Below, one piece after another: positions 36,601 to 41,776 of a stretch of DNA of 64,000 bases. The notes beneath the pieces are model-generated. The model saw nothing but the letters and a program-made list of their open reading frames with translations. It ran no database searches and had not been told where the DNA came from. The stretch is from Heliocidaris tuberculata. Lineage: Eukaryota; Echinodermata; Echinoidea; Camarodonta; Echinometridae. Within the stretch, counting starts at the first letter, position 1; the number at the start of each line of letters is the position of its first letter. The stretch spans positions 11,830,058 to 11,894,057 of the forward strand of contig CM046844.1 of assembly GCA_025618425.1 (NCBI GenBank), read 5' to 3'. A program made the position numbers and the translations under genes.

Positions 36601-37816
36601 TGACGCTATATCCTGACTGATGGATCCTGTCAAGTACCGACGTAGAAGAAGTAGAAGTACATTGGACGTGGTCATGACTACTACTATATTATGAATGGAC
36701 TTTTGTGAGTGTGAGGAGAGAGTGAAAGAGATTTAGGGGTTTTTGAAGCTCCTTGTTTTTATGAACACATGTGCTTTTGGTGACATGGTCGCATGTGTGT
36801 TGATATGATGGAGAGAGGGAGAGAGAGATTGCTTTGCGCTAACGTTCCGTCGTTCGTTCTGTGTGTATCGCACCTGTGTACAACTAATACAAGTCTAGGC
36901 CACTCATGGGCCCTTGCCTATGTGGGACTGTGTCCGACATTCACTGTTGCAGCAGTCAAAAACAGACAACAAAATTGCTCTAAGCAAGATTTAATTTTAT
37001 TAAATTTGCTAGATTACCTGATTCATGGACTCTTCCACTCTTACTGTGCCACAAATTAGGGGATTCAGAATTGAAAGTGAAATTTTAAATAATTATTTTC
37101 CTCTCCTGTATGAATGATCTAGCCTGGAAAAGGGCCTGCTGATACACACAATAGCTACTGAAGCCTATTCACCCATAAAAGAGCTAGTCTGAATACAAGG
37201 TTATCTTCAGATAAGCTTGTACATGTATAAGTGAGTCTAGTCTAGGCAAGCGCATTGCGCAATCGATCGCGCGATTTTCAAACTCATTGCCTACATAAAT
37301 CCGAACGTAAATTTTCAGTTCAAGCCGAGCTCGGCCGAGCGAGAATGAGTGGCTAAAAGCGTAGCCAGCACTCTGCGACGTCTTGGTGTCTCTACATGAG
37401 GGCCCACATCCTCCATTACAAATTTACACGGCCATGAAACTATACCACCAGTGACAGTGTGTGTGTACACACACTCGATGACTGGCATGACTGGTGGCTT
37501 ATTTCACGAGAAGGCCGCTAATTAACCCCATACCACCATCATATCTTTTAAGTTTTAAGTTTTATCTGCATAATCAAATTCAAATATGCATGATATGAGC
37601 GTACGTGCGTCGTGATCGTGTGCCAAAGTGCATTTATTCTATAATATGTTACAGATAACACAATATTTAACGGGTGGGACTCCATAGTACTGCAGGGGAT
37701 ATTAGACATAACACAAATGACAAAGCTTGTTGTTGTGCGGAACAAAGAAGTAAACAAAGCTTCCGCTATTTAATATCGGAATATGCCAATACCTCATCTG
37801 GCGTAAGTTCACTCAT
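607..37816 (-). CDS. UBE4B: UBE4B, ubiquitin conjugation factor E4 B (21 coding exons, 3' end outside window)
   Basis: U-box ubiquitin ligase of the Ufd2 family. It extends ubiquitin chains on substrates already carrying ubiquitin and works with the VCP/p97 segregase in nucleus and cytosol (family knowledge). Exons joined 5' to 3' (right to left) keep one open frame of about 842 residues. The start [17 protein letters not shown] matches the vertebrate UBE4B N-terminus. [65 protein letters not shown] and [15 protein letters not shown] follow in the family order. Vertebrate UBE4B has a long Ser/Pro-rich insert after the VLM segment that is missing here. Exons 15-21 encode the start of the armadillo-like E4 core; the remaining core and the U-box lie left of position 1. 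Four exons have tandem copies of a splice junction beside them, and intron 1 is 15.5 kb and full of transposons. Identification is very secure; exon ends are hand-chosen. Confidence 0.95.
864..1272. mobile_element. TTAA-flanked MITE, copy A
   Basis: A 409-bp element with ends CCCTTTCAGGACA and TGTCCTGAAATGG, flanked by TTAA on the left and TTGA on the right. Its relative at 7226-7630 lies in the opposite orientation. CCC...GGG ends with a TTAA target are typical of piggyBac-like (or Kolobok) non-autonomous elements. It sits in UBE4B intron 20. Confidence 0.7.
2715..2832 (-). CDS. UBE4B: UBE4B exon 20 (residues 761-800)
   Basis: Encodes [39 protein letters not shown], matching [20 protein letters not shown] and LVPSLMKFYT. 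Acceptor TCCTAG|GTG, donor ACAG|GTAAGT. Confidence 0.95.
3370..3487 (-). CDS. UBE4B: UBE4B exon 19 (residues 721-760)
   Basis: Encodes [39 protein letters not shown], matching the [20 protein letters not shown] and [13 protein letters not shown] blocks. Acceptor TACCAG|G, donor GAG|GTAAGT. A diverged copy of its acceptor and first half lies at about 3541-3635. Confidence 0.94.
3541..3635 (-). repeat. Duplicated acceptor and 5' half of UBE4B exon 19
   Basis: Repeats about 95 bases covering the TACCAG acceptor and roughly the first 25 codons of exon 19, 117 bases upstream of the real one. It reads [20 protein letters not shown] before diverging and has no matching donor. It is probably a pseudo-exon. 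Confidence 0.8.
4046..4138 (-). CDS. UBE4B: UBE4B exon 18 (residues 690-721)
   Basis: Encodes [20 protein letters not shown] and [11 protein letters not shown], matching LPLNSDVPKVFAALPEFYVE and DVAEFLFFIVQ. Acceptor TTTCAG|A, donor CA|GTAAGT. Confidence 0.94.
4554..4681 (-). CDS. UBE4B: UBE4B exon 17 (residues 648-690)
   Basis: Encodes [37 protein letters not shown], corresponding to [20 protein letters not shown] and FYGLLIQLLLRIL. Acceptor CAACAG, donor GC|GTAAGT. Confidence 0.92.
5215..5400. repeat. Imperfect trinucleotide tract (CTA/CTG)
   Basis: About 180 bases of degenerate CTA/CTG/CTT triplets in UBE4B intron 16. The apparent Leu/Thr-rich reading frame across it is an artefact of the triplet repeat. 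Confidence 0.7.
5654..5886 (-). CDS. UBE4B: UBE4B exon 16 (residues 570-647)
   Basis: The clearest exon: [40 protein letters not shown], then [20 protein letters not shown], closely following human [20 protein letters not shown]. This is the start of the Ufd2 E4 core. Acceptor TTTCAG|AG, donor AAG|GTGGGT. The codons look more GC-rich than the surrounding introns. Confidence 0.96.
6045..6460 (-). repeat. Three tandem copies of the 3' half of UBE4B exon 15 with donor site
   Basis: Segments matching the last ~30 codons and the donor of exon 15 recur with conserved starts at 6061, 6210 and 6359 (the real exon equivalent is at 6534), a spacing of 149, 149 and 175 bases. They lie downstream of the exon in transcript order and carry donor-like GTGAGT sequences but no acceptors. 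Confidence 0.8.
6524..6719 (-). CDS. UBE4B: UBE4B exon 15 (residues 505-570)
   Basis: Encodes [40 protein letters not shown] and [11 protein letters not shown], matching the [27 protein letters not shown] region. Acceptor TACAG|GTT, donor ATTA|GTGAGT. The 3' half with its donor is repeated three times downstream (6045-6450). Confidence 0.92.
7226..7630. mobile_element. TTAA-flanked MITE, copy B
   Basis: A 405-bp relative of 864-1272 in the opposite orientation. It begins TTAA-CCCTTTCAGGACAG and ends CTCGAAAGGG-TTAA, so the 4-bp target duplication is intact. It lies in UBE4B intron 14, 23 bases from exon 14. A related fragment starts near 6886. Confidence 0.75.
7654..7767 (-). CDS. UBE4B: UBE4B exon 14 (residues 467-504)
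   Basis: Encodes [20 protein letters not shown] and [18 protein letters not shown], aligning with [20 protein letters not shown]...KKAQMQ. Acceptor TTGAAG|GTT, donor CAG|GTAAG. The first 23 exon bases plus the acceptor recur four more times upstream (7855-8360). Confidence 0.92.
7745..8520 (-). repeat. Tandem array built from UBE4B exon 14 acceptor region
   Basis: The sequence covering the acceptor and first exon bases of exon 14 recurs at 7855, 7960, 8152 and 8338. The first period is about 105 bases, then a longer 186-base unit is repeated nearly identically. The plus-strand frame through it gives a 245-residue open frame with a 62-residue repeat, which is a by-product of the array and not a gene. 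Confidence 0.85.
9050..9430 (+). repeat. Dispersed 370-bp repeat, copy 1
   Basis: Matches the reverse complement of about 53815-54175 with many shared words (GGATTGAGTCAATTTCTT, ACACATTTCTGTGTGCAGT). Ends GAGTTCCGG and CCAGAACTC suggest short inverted ends. It sits in UBE4B intron 13. Confidence 0.65.
9456..9539 (-). CDS. UBE4B: UBE4B exon 13 (residues 439-466)
   Basis: Encodes [16 protein letters not shown] and [12 protein letters not shown], corresponding to [21 protein letters not shown]. Phase 0 in and out. Acceptor CTGCAG|CAA, donor AGG|GTAAGA. Confidence 0.88.
9608..9885. repeat. 36-bp minisatellite, about 7.5 units
   Basis: Near-identical 36-base units, each containing GTAAGAGAAGGAAATAAGGG and TTTTACATACA. 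The unit length is a multiple of three, so both strands stay open ([12 protein letters not shown] on plus), but this is an intronic minisatellite, 70 bases from UBE4B exon 13. Confidence 0.9.
9965..10140. mobile_element. Mariner/Tigger-like MITE, copy 1 (degenerate)
   Basis: Contains CTTTGTTATAAAGATCACTG and ends GTTCGTTATAATGGGG then TTCCACTGT, similar to the element at 15217-15393. The CAGT...TTATAA ends resemble pogo/Tigger elements. The left end has decayed. Confidence 0.5.
10905..11021 (-). CDS. UBE4B: UBE4B exon 12 (residues 400-438)
   Basis: Encodes [20 protein letters not shown] and [19 protein letters not shown]. The WLP...GRELQ-LS-LG...SVFAEDD pattern is diagnostic for UBE4B. Phase 0 in and out. 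Acceptor CTGTAG, donor GAT|GTAAGT. Confidence 0.92.
11366..11422 (-). CDS. UBE4B: UBE4B exon 11 (residues 381-399)
   Basis: A 57-base exon encoding [19 protein letters not shown], corresponding to LGELCETKFGKTHPVCNLV. Phase 0 at both ends. Acceptor TTCCAG, donor CTT|GTAAGT. Confidence 0.87.
11501..12527. mobile_element. TIR element with internal 147-bp tandem repeats
   Basis: Ends TGTCCCCGCCG and CGGCGGGGACA are exact 11-bp inverted repeats. The body holds five units of about 147 bases (words AATTTCAAAATTCTGTGTAG and CCCACCCAGCCCTATCAGAT) spaced 147, 144, 147 and 147. A GACGGACGG block, a (CA)n tract at 12439-12479 and a short hairpin (GCGAACTTCGTTCG) follow. I recognise no coding sequence. 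It lies in UBE4B intron 10. Confidence 0.65.
13412..13495 (-). CDS. UBE4B: UBE4B exon 10 (residues 353-380)
   Basis: Encodes [17 protein letters not shown] and [11 protein letters not shown], aligning with [23 protein letters not shown]. Phase 0 at both ends, so the 84-base exon could be skipped without a frameshift. Acceptor TTCCAG, donor ATG|GTACGA. Confidence 0.88.
13960..14200. repeat. (ATC)n / (CAT)n microsatellite
   Basis: Degenerate ATC/CAT triplets in UBE4B intron 9. Apparent His- or Ile-rich frames on both strands come from the repeat. Confidence 0.85.
14350..14552 (+). mobile_element. Retroposon 3' end with (TTCAA)n tail
   Basis: Ends with GGCTGAACGTGCTGTTG, TTTTTAATAAACCATTTC and then four ATTCA units. 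A polyadenylation-like AATAAA followed by a short tandem tail is typical of non-LTR retrotransposon 3' ends. Related TTCAATTTC tails occur near 4755 and near 60030. No coding part was recognised. Confidence 0.4.
14553..14945. repeat. (CAT)n / (CAC)n microsatellite
   Basis: About 390 bases of imperfect CAT/CAC triplets ending just before UBE4B exon 9. Ser/Pro, Asp or Met runs in the three frames are repeat artefacts. Confidence 0.9.
14966..15080 (-). CDS. UBE4B: UBE4B exon 9 (residues 314-352)
   Basis: Encodes [20 protein letters not shown] and [18 protein letters not shown], corresponding to the [20 protein letters not shown] region. Acceptor TTTTAG|G, donor ACT|GTAAGT. Confidence 0.88.
15217..15393. 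mobile_element. Mariner/Tigger-like MITE, copy 2
   Basis: A 177-bp element from CAGTCAAACCTTGTTATAA to TTATAACGAGGTTCTACTG; the ends are imperfect inverted repeats. A TA follows the right end. It lies in UBE4B intron 8. Confidence 0.6.
16210..16313 (-). CDS. UBE4B: UBE4B exon 8 (residues 280-314)
   Basis: Encodes [35 protein letters not shown], matching the [20 protein letters not shown] block. Acceptor ATCCAG|ACT, donor AG|GTAGGG. Confidence 0.9.
16575..16683 (-). CDS. UBE4B: UBE4B exon 7 (residues 243-279)
   Basis: Encodes [20 protein letters not shown] and [16 protein letters not shown], aligning with the [20 protein letters not shown] segment where the structured part of the protein begins. 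Acceptor CTTAG|T, donor GAT|GTATGT. Confidence 0.85.
17347..17527 (-). pseudogene. Captured first coding exon of a RecQ-like DNA helicase
   Basis: Sixty codons open from ATG (17527): [10 protein letters not shown], then [19 protein letters not shown] and [18 protein letters not shown]. It shows the Q-motif-like LQLRAI and the Walker A PTGYGKS followed by IYQ, as in RecQ-family helicases. The exon ends at TTGT|GTAAGG, a good donor. No later helicase motif is in the element, so it cannot make a working helicase. The ATG context (A at -3, G at +4) is good. Confidence 0.75.
17560..17640 (-). promoter_or_regulatory. Captured promoter: octamer, CRE and CCAAT box
   Basis: Upstream of the RecQ-like ATG, the octamer ATTTGCAT lies at 17567-17574, the palindromic CRE TGACGTCA at 17588-17595, and a CCAAT box (plus-strand ATTGG) at 17615-17619. 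The order and spacing look like a compact TATA-less animal promoter carried inside the transposon. Confidence 0.55.
18331..18350. repeat. Poly-C run
   Basis: About 20 cytosines in UBE4B intron 6, next to pyrimidine-rich sequence just before exon 6. Confidence 0.9.
18406..18523 (-). CDS. UBE4B: UBE4B exon 6 (residues 204-243)
   Basis: Encodes [20 protein letters not shown] followed by [14 protein letters not shown], matching human [20 protein letters not shown]. The large Ser/Pro insert that vertebrates carry after this point is missing. Acceptor TGTCAG|TA, donor AAG|GTGAG. Confidence 0.9.
19069..19207 (-). CDS. UBE4B: UBE4B exon 5 (residues 158-204)
   Basis: Encodes LLLCG then [18 protein letters not shown] and [14 protein letters not shown], aligning with the SEEQALQLVCKIFRVSW region. 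The acceptor TTTATAG|TTACTC gives phase 0, needed after exon 4; the nearer AGs (GGAG, TGAG) do not. The acceptor and the first half of this exon are repeated about four times upstream (19247-19640). Confidence 0.85.
19139..19640 (-). repeat. Tandem array built from UBE4B exon 5 acceptor and 5' half
   Basis: Five units of about 106-108 bases, the first being the real exon 5 start. Each repeats ATATATGAAACACTTTAGAC, GTGTTCACTCACTCCAC and the TTTATAG-like acceptor. The extra copies accumulate changes toward the upstream end and lack the exon's donor. Confidence 0.85.
19985..20072 (-). CDS. UBE4B: UBE4B exon 4 (residues 128-157)
   Basis: Encodes [18 protein letters not shown] followed by a Lys-rich tail ending [14 protein letters not shown] is diagnostic (SQVDVDSGIE in human). 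Acceptor CGTTAG, donor CGA|GTAAGA, leaving phase 0. Confidence 0.9.
20623..20809 (-). CDS. UBE4B: UBE4B exon 3 (residues 66-128)
   Basis: Ser-rich low-complexity segment including [18 protein letters not shown], matching the SQSMDID motif of vertebrate UBE4B. Acceptor TTGTAG; a second in-frame AG nine bases downstream (TTCAG|GT) could give a protein three residues shorter. Donor GG|GTATGT. Confidence 0.88.
20950..21598. mobile_element. TGTGACC-ended TIR element, copy 1
   Basis: A 649-bp element with perfect 32-bp terminal inverted repeats starting TGTGACCAGGCACCACAAAA. It is similar in ends and length to 31333-31993. No coding sequence; target duplication unclear. It lies in UBE4B intron 2. 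Confidence 0.8.
22091..22262 (-). CDS. UBE4B: UBE4B exon 2 (residues 9-66)
   Basis: Starts [15 protein letters not shown] and continues with a Ser/Pro/Thr-rich, presumably disordered stretch ending GIDVAG. The basic RRRRLARL block is the most conserved part of the N-terminus in this family. Acceptor GGCAG, donor G|GTGATA, phase 0 in and 1 out. Confidence 0.9.
23140..23475. repeat. Fold-back repeat
   Basis: The left part (TTTGTTTACTTGTCTCT, CTTGATGTTCAATGTC) reappears inverted in the right part (AGAGACAAGTAAACAAA), with arms of roughly 120-150 bases. It contains AACATCAAGCCTGTGTGGCT, a paralogous unoccupied version of the site into which the 23920-35278 element inserted. Confidence 0.65.
24692..25110. 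mobile_element. PIF/Harbinger-like non-autonomous element
   Basis: A 419-bp element with ends AGCCCAATGCACACTA / TAGTGTGCCGTGGGCT and inverted similarity continuing through CGGATCG. It is flanked by TAA on both sides (24689-24691 and 25111-25113). A 3-bp TWA duplication is the Harbinger signature. The related inner element 32035-34476 lacks this segment, supporting insertion. Confidence 0.7.
26930..27175. repeat. GC-homopolymer repeat fragment
   Basis: Starts near AGTGTACCCAGGGTGGGGGG and includes a poly-C run (27085-27107) and a GGGGGGGG run. It is similar in type to the G-run elements at 32955, 38660 and 49298, but its ends are not defined. Confidence 0.4.
28150..28990. repeat. Two ~420-bp tandem copies
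   Basis: About 28200-28580 and 28600-28990 match repeatedly (TTACAGGGACAT, TTTTAAGAAGGGG, CAGTAAACT, AAGAATTCAG). Each copy has the TACCTCCGTTACAGGGACAT inverted repeat, decayed in the first copy and perfect in the second. Confidence 0.6.
28706..28748. repeat. 43-bp perfect palindrome
   Basis: Two 21-bp arms (GTACCTCCGTTACAGGGACA plus T, and complement) around a single C. It contains GTAACGGAGGT, one base away from the GTAACGGTGGT word found elsewhere in the same element. Confidence 0.9.
31333..31993. mobile_element. TGTGACC-ended TIR element, copy 2
   Basis: About 660 bp with ends TGTGACCCTCCACCAACAAA and complement, inverted for about 35 bp with one gap and one change. It is flanked by TA on each side. 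Inserted in the large transposon; same type as 20950-21598. Confidence 0.7.
32035..34476. mobile_element. 2.44-kb transposon of the same family, nested in the large one
   Basis: Perfect 26-bp TIRs starting CACTGAACTCTATGACTGGA, with an exact 8-bp duplication GTGAAAAC at 32027-32034 and 34477-34484. Its left and right thirds align with 23920-25600 and 29300-31300 of the enclosing element, including AATGGGCTCGAT and TGATTGGCCATAGG. It also holds a G-run element (about 32955-33425). No coding frame recognised. Confidence 0.85.
34707..35035. mobile_element. 329-bp TIR element with 8-bp duplication
   Basis: Exact duplication AGACAACT at 34699-34706 and 35036-35043. Ends share GCGGGCTAACC / GTTAGCCCG and AGGGCGAACT in inverted order. 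It lies in the right arm of the large transposon. Confidence 0.75.
35287..37792 (-). other. Right part of UBE4B intron 1
   Basis: Apart from the retrotransposon remnant at 36402-36506, I see an inverted pair (about 35292-35318 and 37488-37512, sharing TCTCGTGAAATAAGCCACC) and a CpG-rich minus-strand frame [20 protein letters not shown] at 35640-35709 that ends at a donor-like GTAAGTCT. The latter could be a first exon of an unknown product or chance. Confidence 0.35.
36402..36506 (+). pseudogene. Non-LTR retrotransposon ORF2 C-terminal remnant
   Basis: The frame reads [20 protein letters not shown] then [13 protein letters not shown] and stop. WN-LP-D...F...L is the usual ending of CR1/Jockey/RTE-type reverse transcriptase proteins. 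No RT core motif is present nearby, so this is a 5'-truncated fossil. Confidence 0.65.
37793..37816 (-). CDS. UBE4B: UBE4B exon 1, start codon exon
   Basis: Encodes MSELTPDE and stops at GAG followed by a GT donor in phase 0. Exon 2 opens with IRRRRLARL, so the join reproduces the family N-terminus (human [17 protein letters not shown]). A purine stands at -3 of the ATG. The exon is only 24 coding bases and is 15.5 kb from exon 2. The match of both residues and phase makes it convincing. Confidence 0.88.
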
Positions 37817-38639
37817 TTCCACGGTGTTCGTTGCAATACTGTTCCCCTTCAAAAGCAAGTTCGAAAAAGGCAGGGTGCGGCTGGAAAATATCAAAATTTC
37901 AGACGATAAGGTCGTTCATTCATTCAGTTGCGTGATTTCGCCATTTTGTAGATGACGTGCGCGTTTTTCAAGTATATTGACCATATTGACGCACACGCGC
38001 ACGCACATGTAGGCTCTAAATGCTCTAAATGCTCGATGATGACAACGCACTATGCTTGCAATAAAAATGAGTATAGGCCTATAACATCGACTTTACATGA
38101 ATAAAACAAAGAAAGATAGGGGTGGATAGATGGAAAAAACATACGAGAAAATTCCTCCCTCTTCTCCTGCTCTGAGACTTTCTTTGAACTCATCGTCATC
38201 GCAGGCGGCGCTCCGGGTCGGGGTGAGGAAGGGGCACACAAGGCGTTACGAGAGGTTCCACTTACATTTCACCCGCATTTCACGTCCGATAACTAATTAA
38301 ATTACTTCCAATGAAGTGCCCCTGCTCCCTGATTCTGTTTCCCTTTTTTATAAATGTGCTCGTTTAATGTAATAAAAAGAATTACAAATGTCAACAATGG
38401 AAGCAAGCCAGTAACTAGAGTTTAATTTACTGAGGGGGGGGGGTGCGCATGTACCCTTCGGCAGCACCCCCACCCCATATAGTTGCGGGCCTGCGTGGTA
38501 TGTGTGTTATAAGTGAAACTATAGACCCGTGAAACAGGAGCTTGAAAGTCGTGTGTTTATGTATGTTAAAAATTTCCAATAAAGCAGCATGCTCCAGAGG
38601 TGCATGCATAGGATTTTCTAGGATAAAAAAGGGGGTACC

Positions 38640-38964
38640 AGATTGTTCATGGGGATGCGGTCAGGGACGTCGCTAGAACATTTTGAATTGGGGTAGGGGG
38701 GGAAGTGTAACACCCGTAATCTCGGCCCCCATAAATAATAATAAAAGAAAATCGCAAATGTAGAGATCTTGATCATACGGGCCCATTTTCACAAGGGGGG
38801 GGGGGCTGACACCTTTCGCCCGCGAATATCAACTTTTCAATTTCTAAAGCAAAATTTGTAAAAACTTTTCGTTGTGAAAATGTGCAGAAGTTACATTATT
38901 ATCCGGGAACCTTGCTGCCCGAATATGGTTGTGGTTGCCTGAAAATCGGAAATCTGAAAATCCT

Positions 38965-39007
<43 letters not shown>

Positions 39008-39280
39008 CTGCAGCCCTTTCACCCCCCCCCCCCCGCCGCTTCATACGCCTATGCATATATACCCGATTCCCGAATGGCTCACCTAAGGAGATTAAGATAC
39101 CTCTCCAGTTTCATATTCATAGGATGCAGGGTAACGGATTGTGATACTAGTATGCTATTTGCGAGCGAGCGAGCGAAGCTACCGTCGAAAATTTTTGATA
39201 TTCTAATTCCTACAAATAGTTAGGATGATGTATTATGCATCCAGGTCACATATTGCATAAAACAAGAACTGAACAACCGA

Positions 39281-39340
<60 letters not shown>

Positions 39341-39360
39341 TAAGCACTTTGACGGGCCGC
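38640..39360. repeat. GC-homopolymer / GAGCGAGC repeat (hAT-like debris)
   Basis: Contains CAGGGACGTCGCTAGAAC, a run of 42 G (38966-39007), GCGAGCGAGCGAGCGAAGC, and the pair CGAATGGCTC / GGGCCGCATGAAAT, all of which recur in the hAT-like element 61597-62330. Ends not resolved. Confidence 0.5.
39282..39336. repeat. (CT)n microsatellite
   Basis: About 27 uninterrupted CT units. Confidence 0.95.
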
Positions 39361-39943
39361 ATGAAATCGTATTCTTTTTCTTTTCCGTTACTGTTTTTCT
39401 AATTCTCTCCTCACCATTTATTATCTTTCTCATTCTCATATTTTTCTTCCGCATGACTGTATTTCTTTTCATCATAGGCATACGGGCACATTTTCGCGAA
39501 GGGGGCTGATGCCTTTTGCCCGAATATTAACTTTCCAGTGTTTTTGTGAGCGAGCGAAGCGAGTGAGCAAAAAAAAATGTTAATGGCCAGTTATCTCTTC
39601 TTTTTCGTTCCATTTTCCTTCCCTTTTCTTTCTTTTTTTGTTTTCCTTTTGTTTCCCTTTTTTCTCCTTTCTCCTTTCGCTTTTCTCCTTTCGCTTTTCA
39701 CTTTCCTCTTACCTCTCCCTTTTCCCCTCTTTGCCGACAGCATTTTTTAGTGGGGACGTGTGACCCCCCCCCCCCCCCCACACACACACCCTCTAGGAGA
39801 GAGAGATAGCGAACAAAACGAGAATCCTGTCTTTAATGTTTTGATCCTCACAAACTTCGGGGGGGGGGGTAGTTAAAAATGATAAGTTCTGTTATGGCAG
39901 TTAATGCTCAAGCATTGGAGATGAGGGTTTCCCCTCGCTGTGC

Positions 39944-39945
<2 letters not shown>

Positions 39946-39988
<43 letters not shown>
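39946..39988. repeat. Poly-C run of 43
   Basis: Uninterrupted C43. With G42 at 38966-39007 it is among the longest homopolymers here; sequencing error in length is likely. Confidence 0.9.
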
Positions 39989-39989
<1 letters not shown>

Positions 39990-41576
39990 TCGGGAAAGTA
40001 ACTGTAGTATAATCCCGCTGGCAGTCTTGCTTCTCTTTTATAGCCCTGTCTCATATACCTTTTTTCTATCATAAATTGTGTGTATATAAGAGCGGGGCAG
40101 GGAAAATACTTTATCTTAGTAGAACATAAAAGACCCTGGCATGCGAAGTAACACATTAAACCAAGGGATCTGGTATGGATAGAACTGATCAATGTGTAAT
40201 ATCTCATTAAAATGATTACAAGGTCAAGGAGTAATTTCATCTCTTTACCTTGTTTTCTTATTCGTTCGTTCAGCAAATACATTACACGATGTAGGAGTTT
40301 CAACGAGTTTGGCCCTTTTTTTACGATAATAATTCTACGTCCATTCCTTTTTTATACCTAGTTTCCAACCCACAACATTTTGGACTGATAGGCGCCATAA
40401 TCATGGTAGCTAGGCCTATACGCATAACTTTAACGATAAACATCTTACTAGGGGAGATAAAAGCACCAATCCGTTTTATTTTCACTAAATCTAGACCCGG
40501 ATCGACATAGGCTTAATTGATTTTAAAATGTATTATGATTATTATAGTAGCAACAAAAAAAAAAAAAACAAAAAAACAAAAAAAAAAGGCTAGCGTGGTG
40601 GTATCTCCAAGCAAAAAGATCTGTGATTCGTGACTTTCTTGAAAGTTATTACGTAATAAAGTTAACTGGCCTTTTAAAGTCGTGATTCAGGACTACAGTT
40701 TCAGATGGCTACAGCTGTACAATAGAGCATTGTTGTTTTTGCAGTTATAGAGCTTGGGTGGCAACCGTGACGATTTTCTTTTATGCAGTAAGCTTTTAAG
40801 CTTTGTCAAATTACAGTGGGGGATACTAGATTCTTCACCGTGTTGTATGAGTCTGCACTGAAAGTTTATATTCCCATTGGCCTACTTACAAACGCTTGAG
40901 AATTAGATCATGGAGACAGTGGAGAAAAGAGGGAATGAAGAAAGCATAAAACACAAGGCTTGATCTATTTCTTTGGTGTTGTTGGTCTTTGGGCAATCGA
41001 CATTTCTCGAAGGCAACATTTTGGAGTTGCCTTCAGCAAATTGGACTTTCATTAACTTTTCATTTGATTTGACCCAAATTGTGCGTGTTTGGAATGGAAC
41101 TCCTGATATTTTTGAGTGGAGAAATATGGTGTGATAAGCTTCAAACTCATGTGGTCCAACTTCATCAGCAGGACATGCCAAATGGTCTCTCTTGAGAATG
41201 AACCGAATGGAAAATACAGGAAGGACAGCGTAAAGGAAATCAAACTACATGTATAAACAGTATTAGTTGAAAGCTGATCTTCCAGAAAAGGCTGAAGGAC
41301 AATGAGAAAGAAAGAAACAGACGGTCTAACAGACAGACAAAGATAGAAAAGGAAAGAGAGAGACAAAGACAAAGAGTCAGAGAAGAGAGAGAGAGAGAGA
41401 GATCGAGGGAGAGAAGAGAGAGATGGATAATAAGAATAAGATCGAAGAAGAAAAATAAGAGAGCTAGAGAGATATATATACAGAGGCAGACAGAAAAGTC
41501 AATAGGTATATACACCCCATTTCTATGTTATCTGATTTCTAAGAAGAAAGAAGGAAAAAAAATCTGTTAGTACGAG

Positions 41577-41776
41577 ATGGGGATACTCTTGAGCTCCCAG
41601 AAGCGCTGTCTTCATCATTTCGACGTCACAGTCAACACTGGCGATCGTAAGGGTTCGGGGACCGACTCTCACATCTACATCGCACTGCACGATGTCGATG
41701 AAAACAGGTCCATCGACGTCGAACTCAACTACACACTCCAGAACAATTTCAGACGTGGGTCGACCGACCATTTTCG
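41577..41776 (+). CDS. Lipoxygenase exon 1 (residues 1-67)
   Basis: PLAT domain first half: FDVTVNTGDRKGSGTDSHIY then ELNYTLQNNFRRGSTDHF. TGD-x-x-GTD and N-F-RG are PLAT hallmarks. Upstream in-frame stop TAG at 41568-41570. Donor CG|GTAAGT. Confidence 0.92.

Larger units (their letters stand above)
37817..41576. other. Divergent intergenic region between UBE4B and the lipoxygenase gene
   Basis: About 3.8 kb between the two start codons. It must contain both promoters unless 5' noncoding exons lie elsewhere; I see no convincing TATA box. It is interrupted by G-run repeats (38640-39360), a CT tract, and C43 and G42 homopolymers. No further gene is recognised. Confidence 0.5.
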
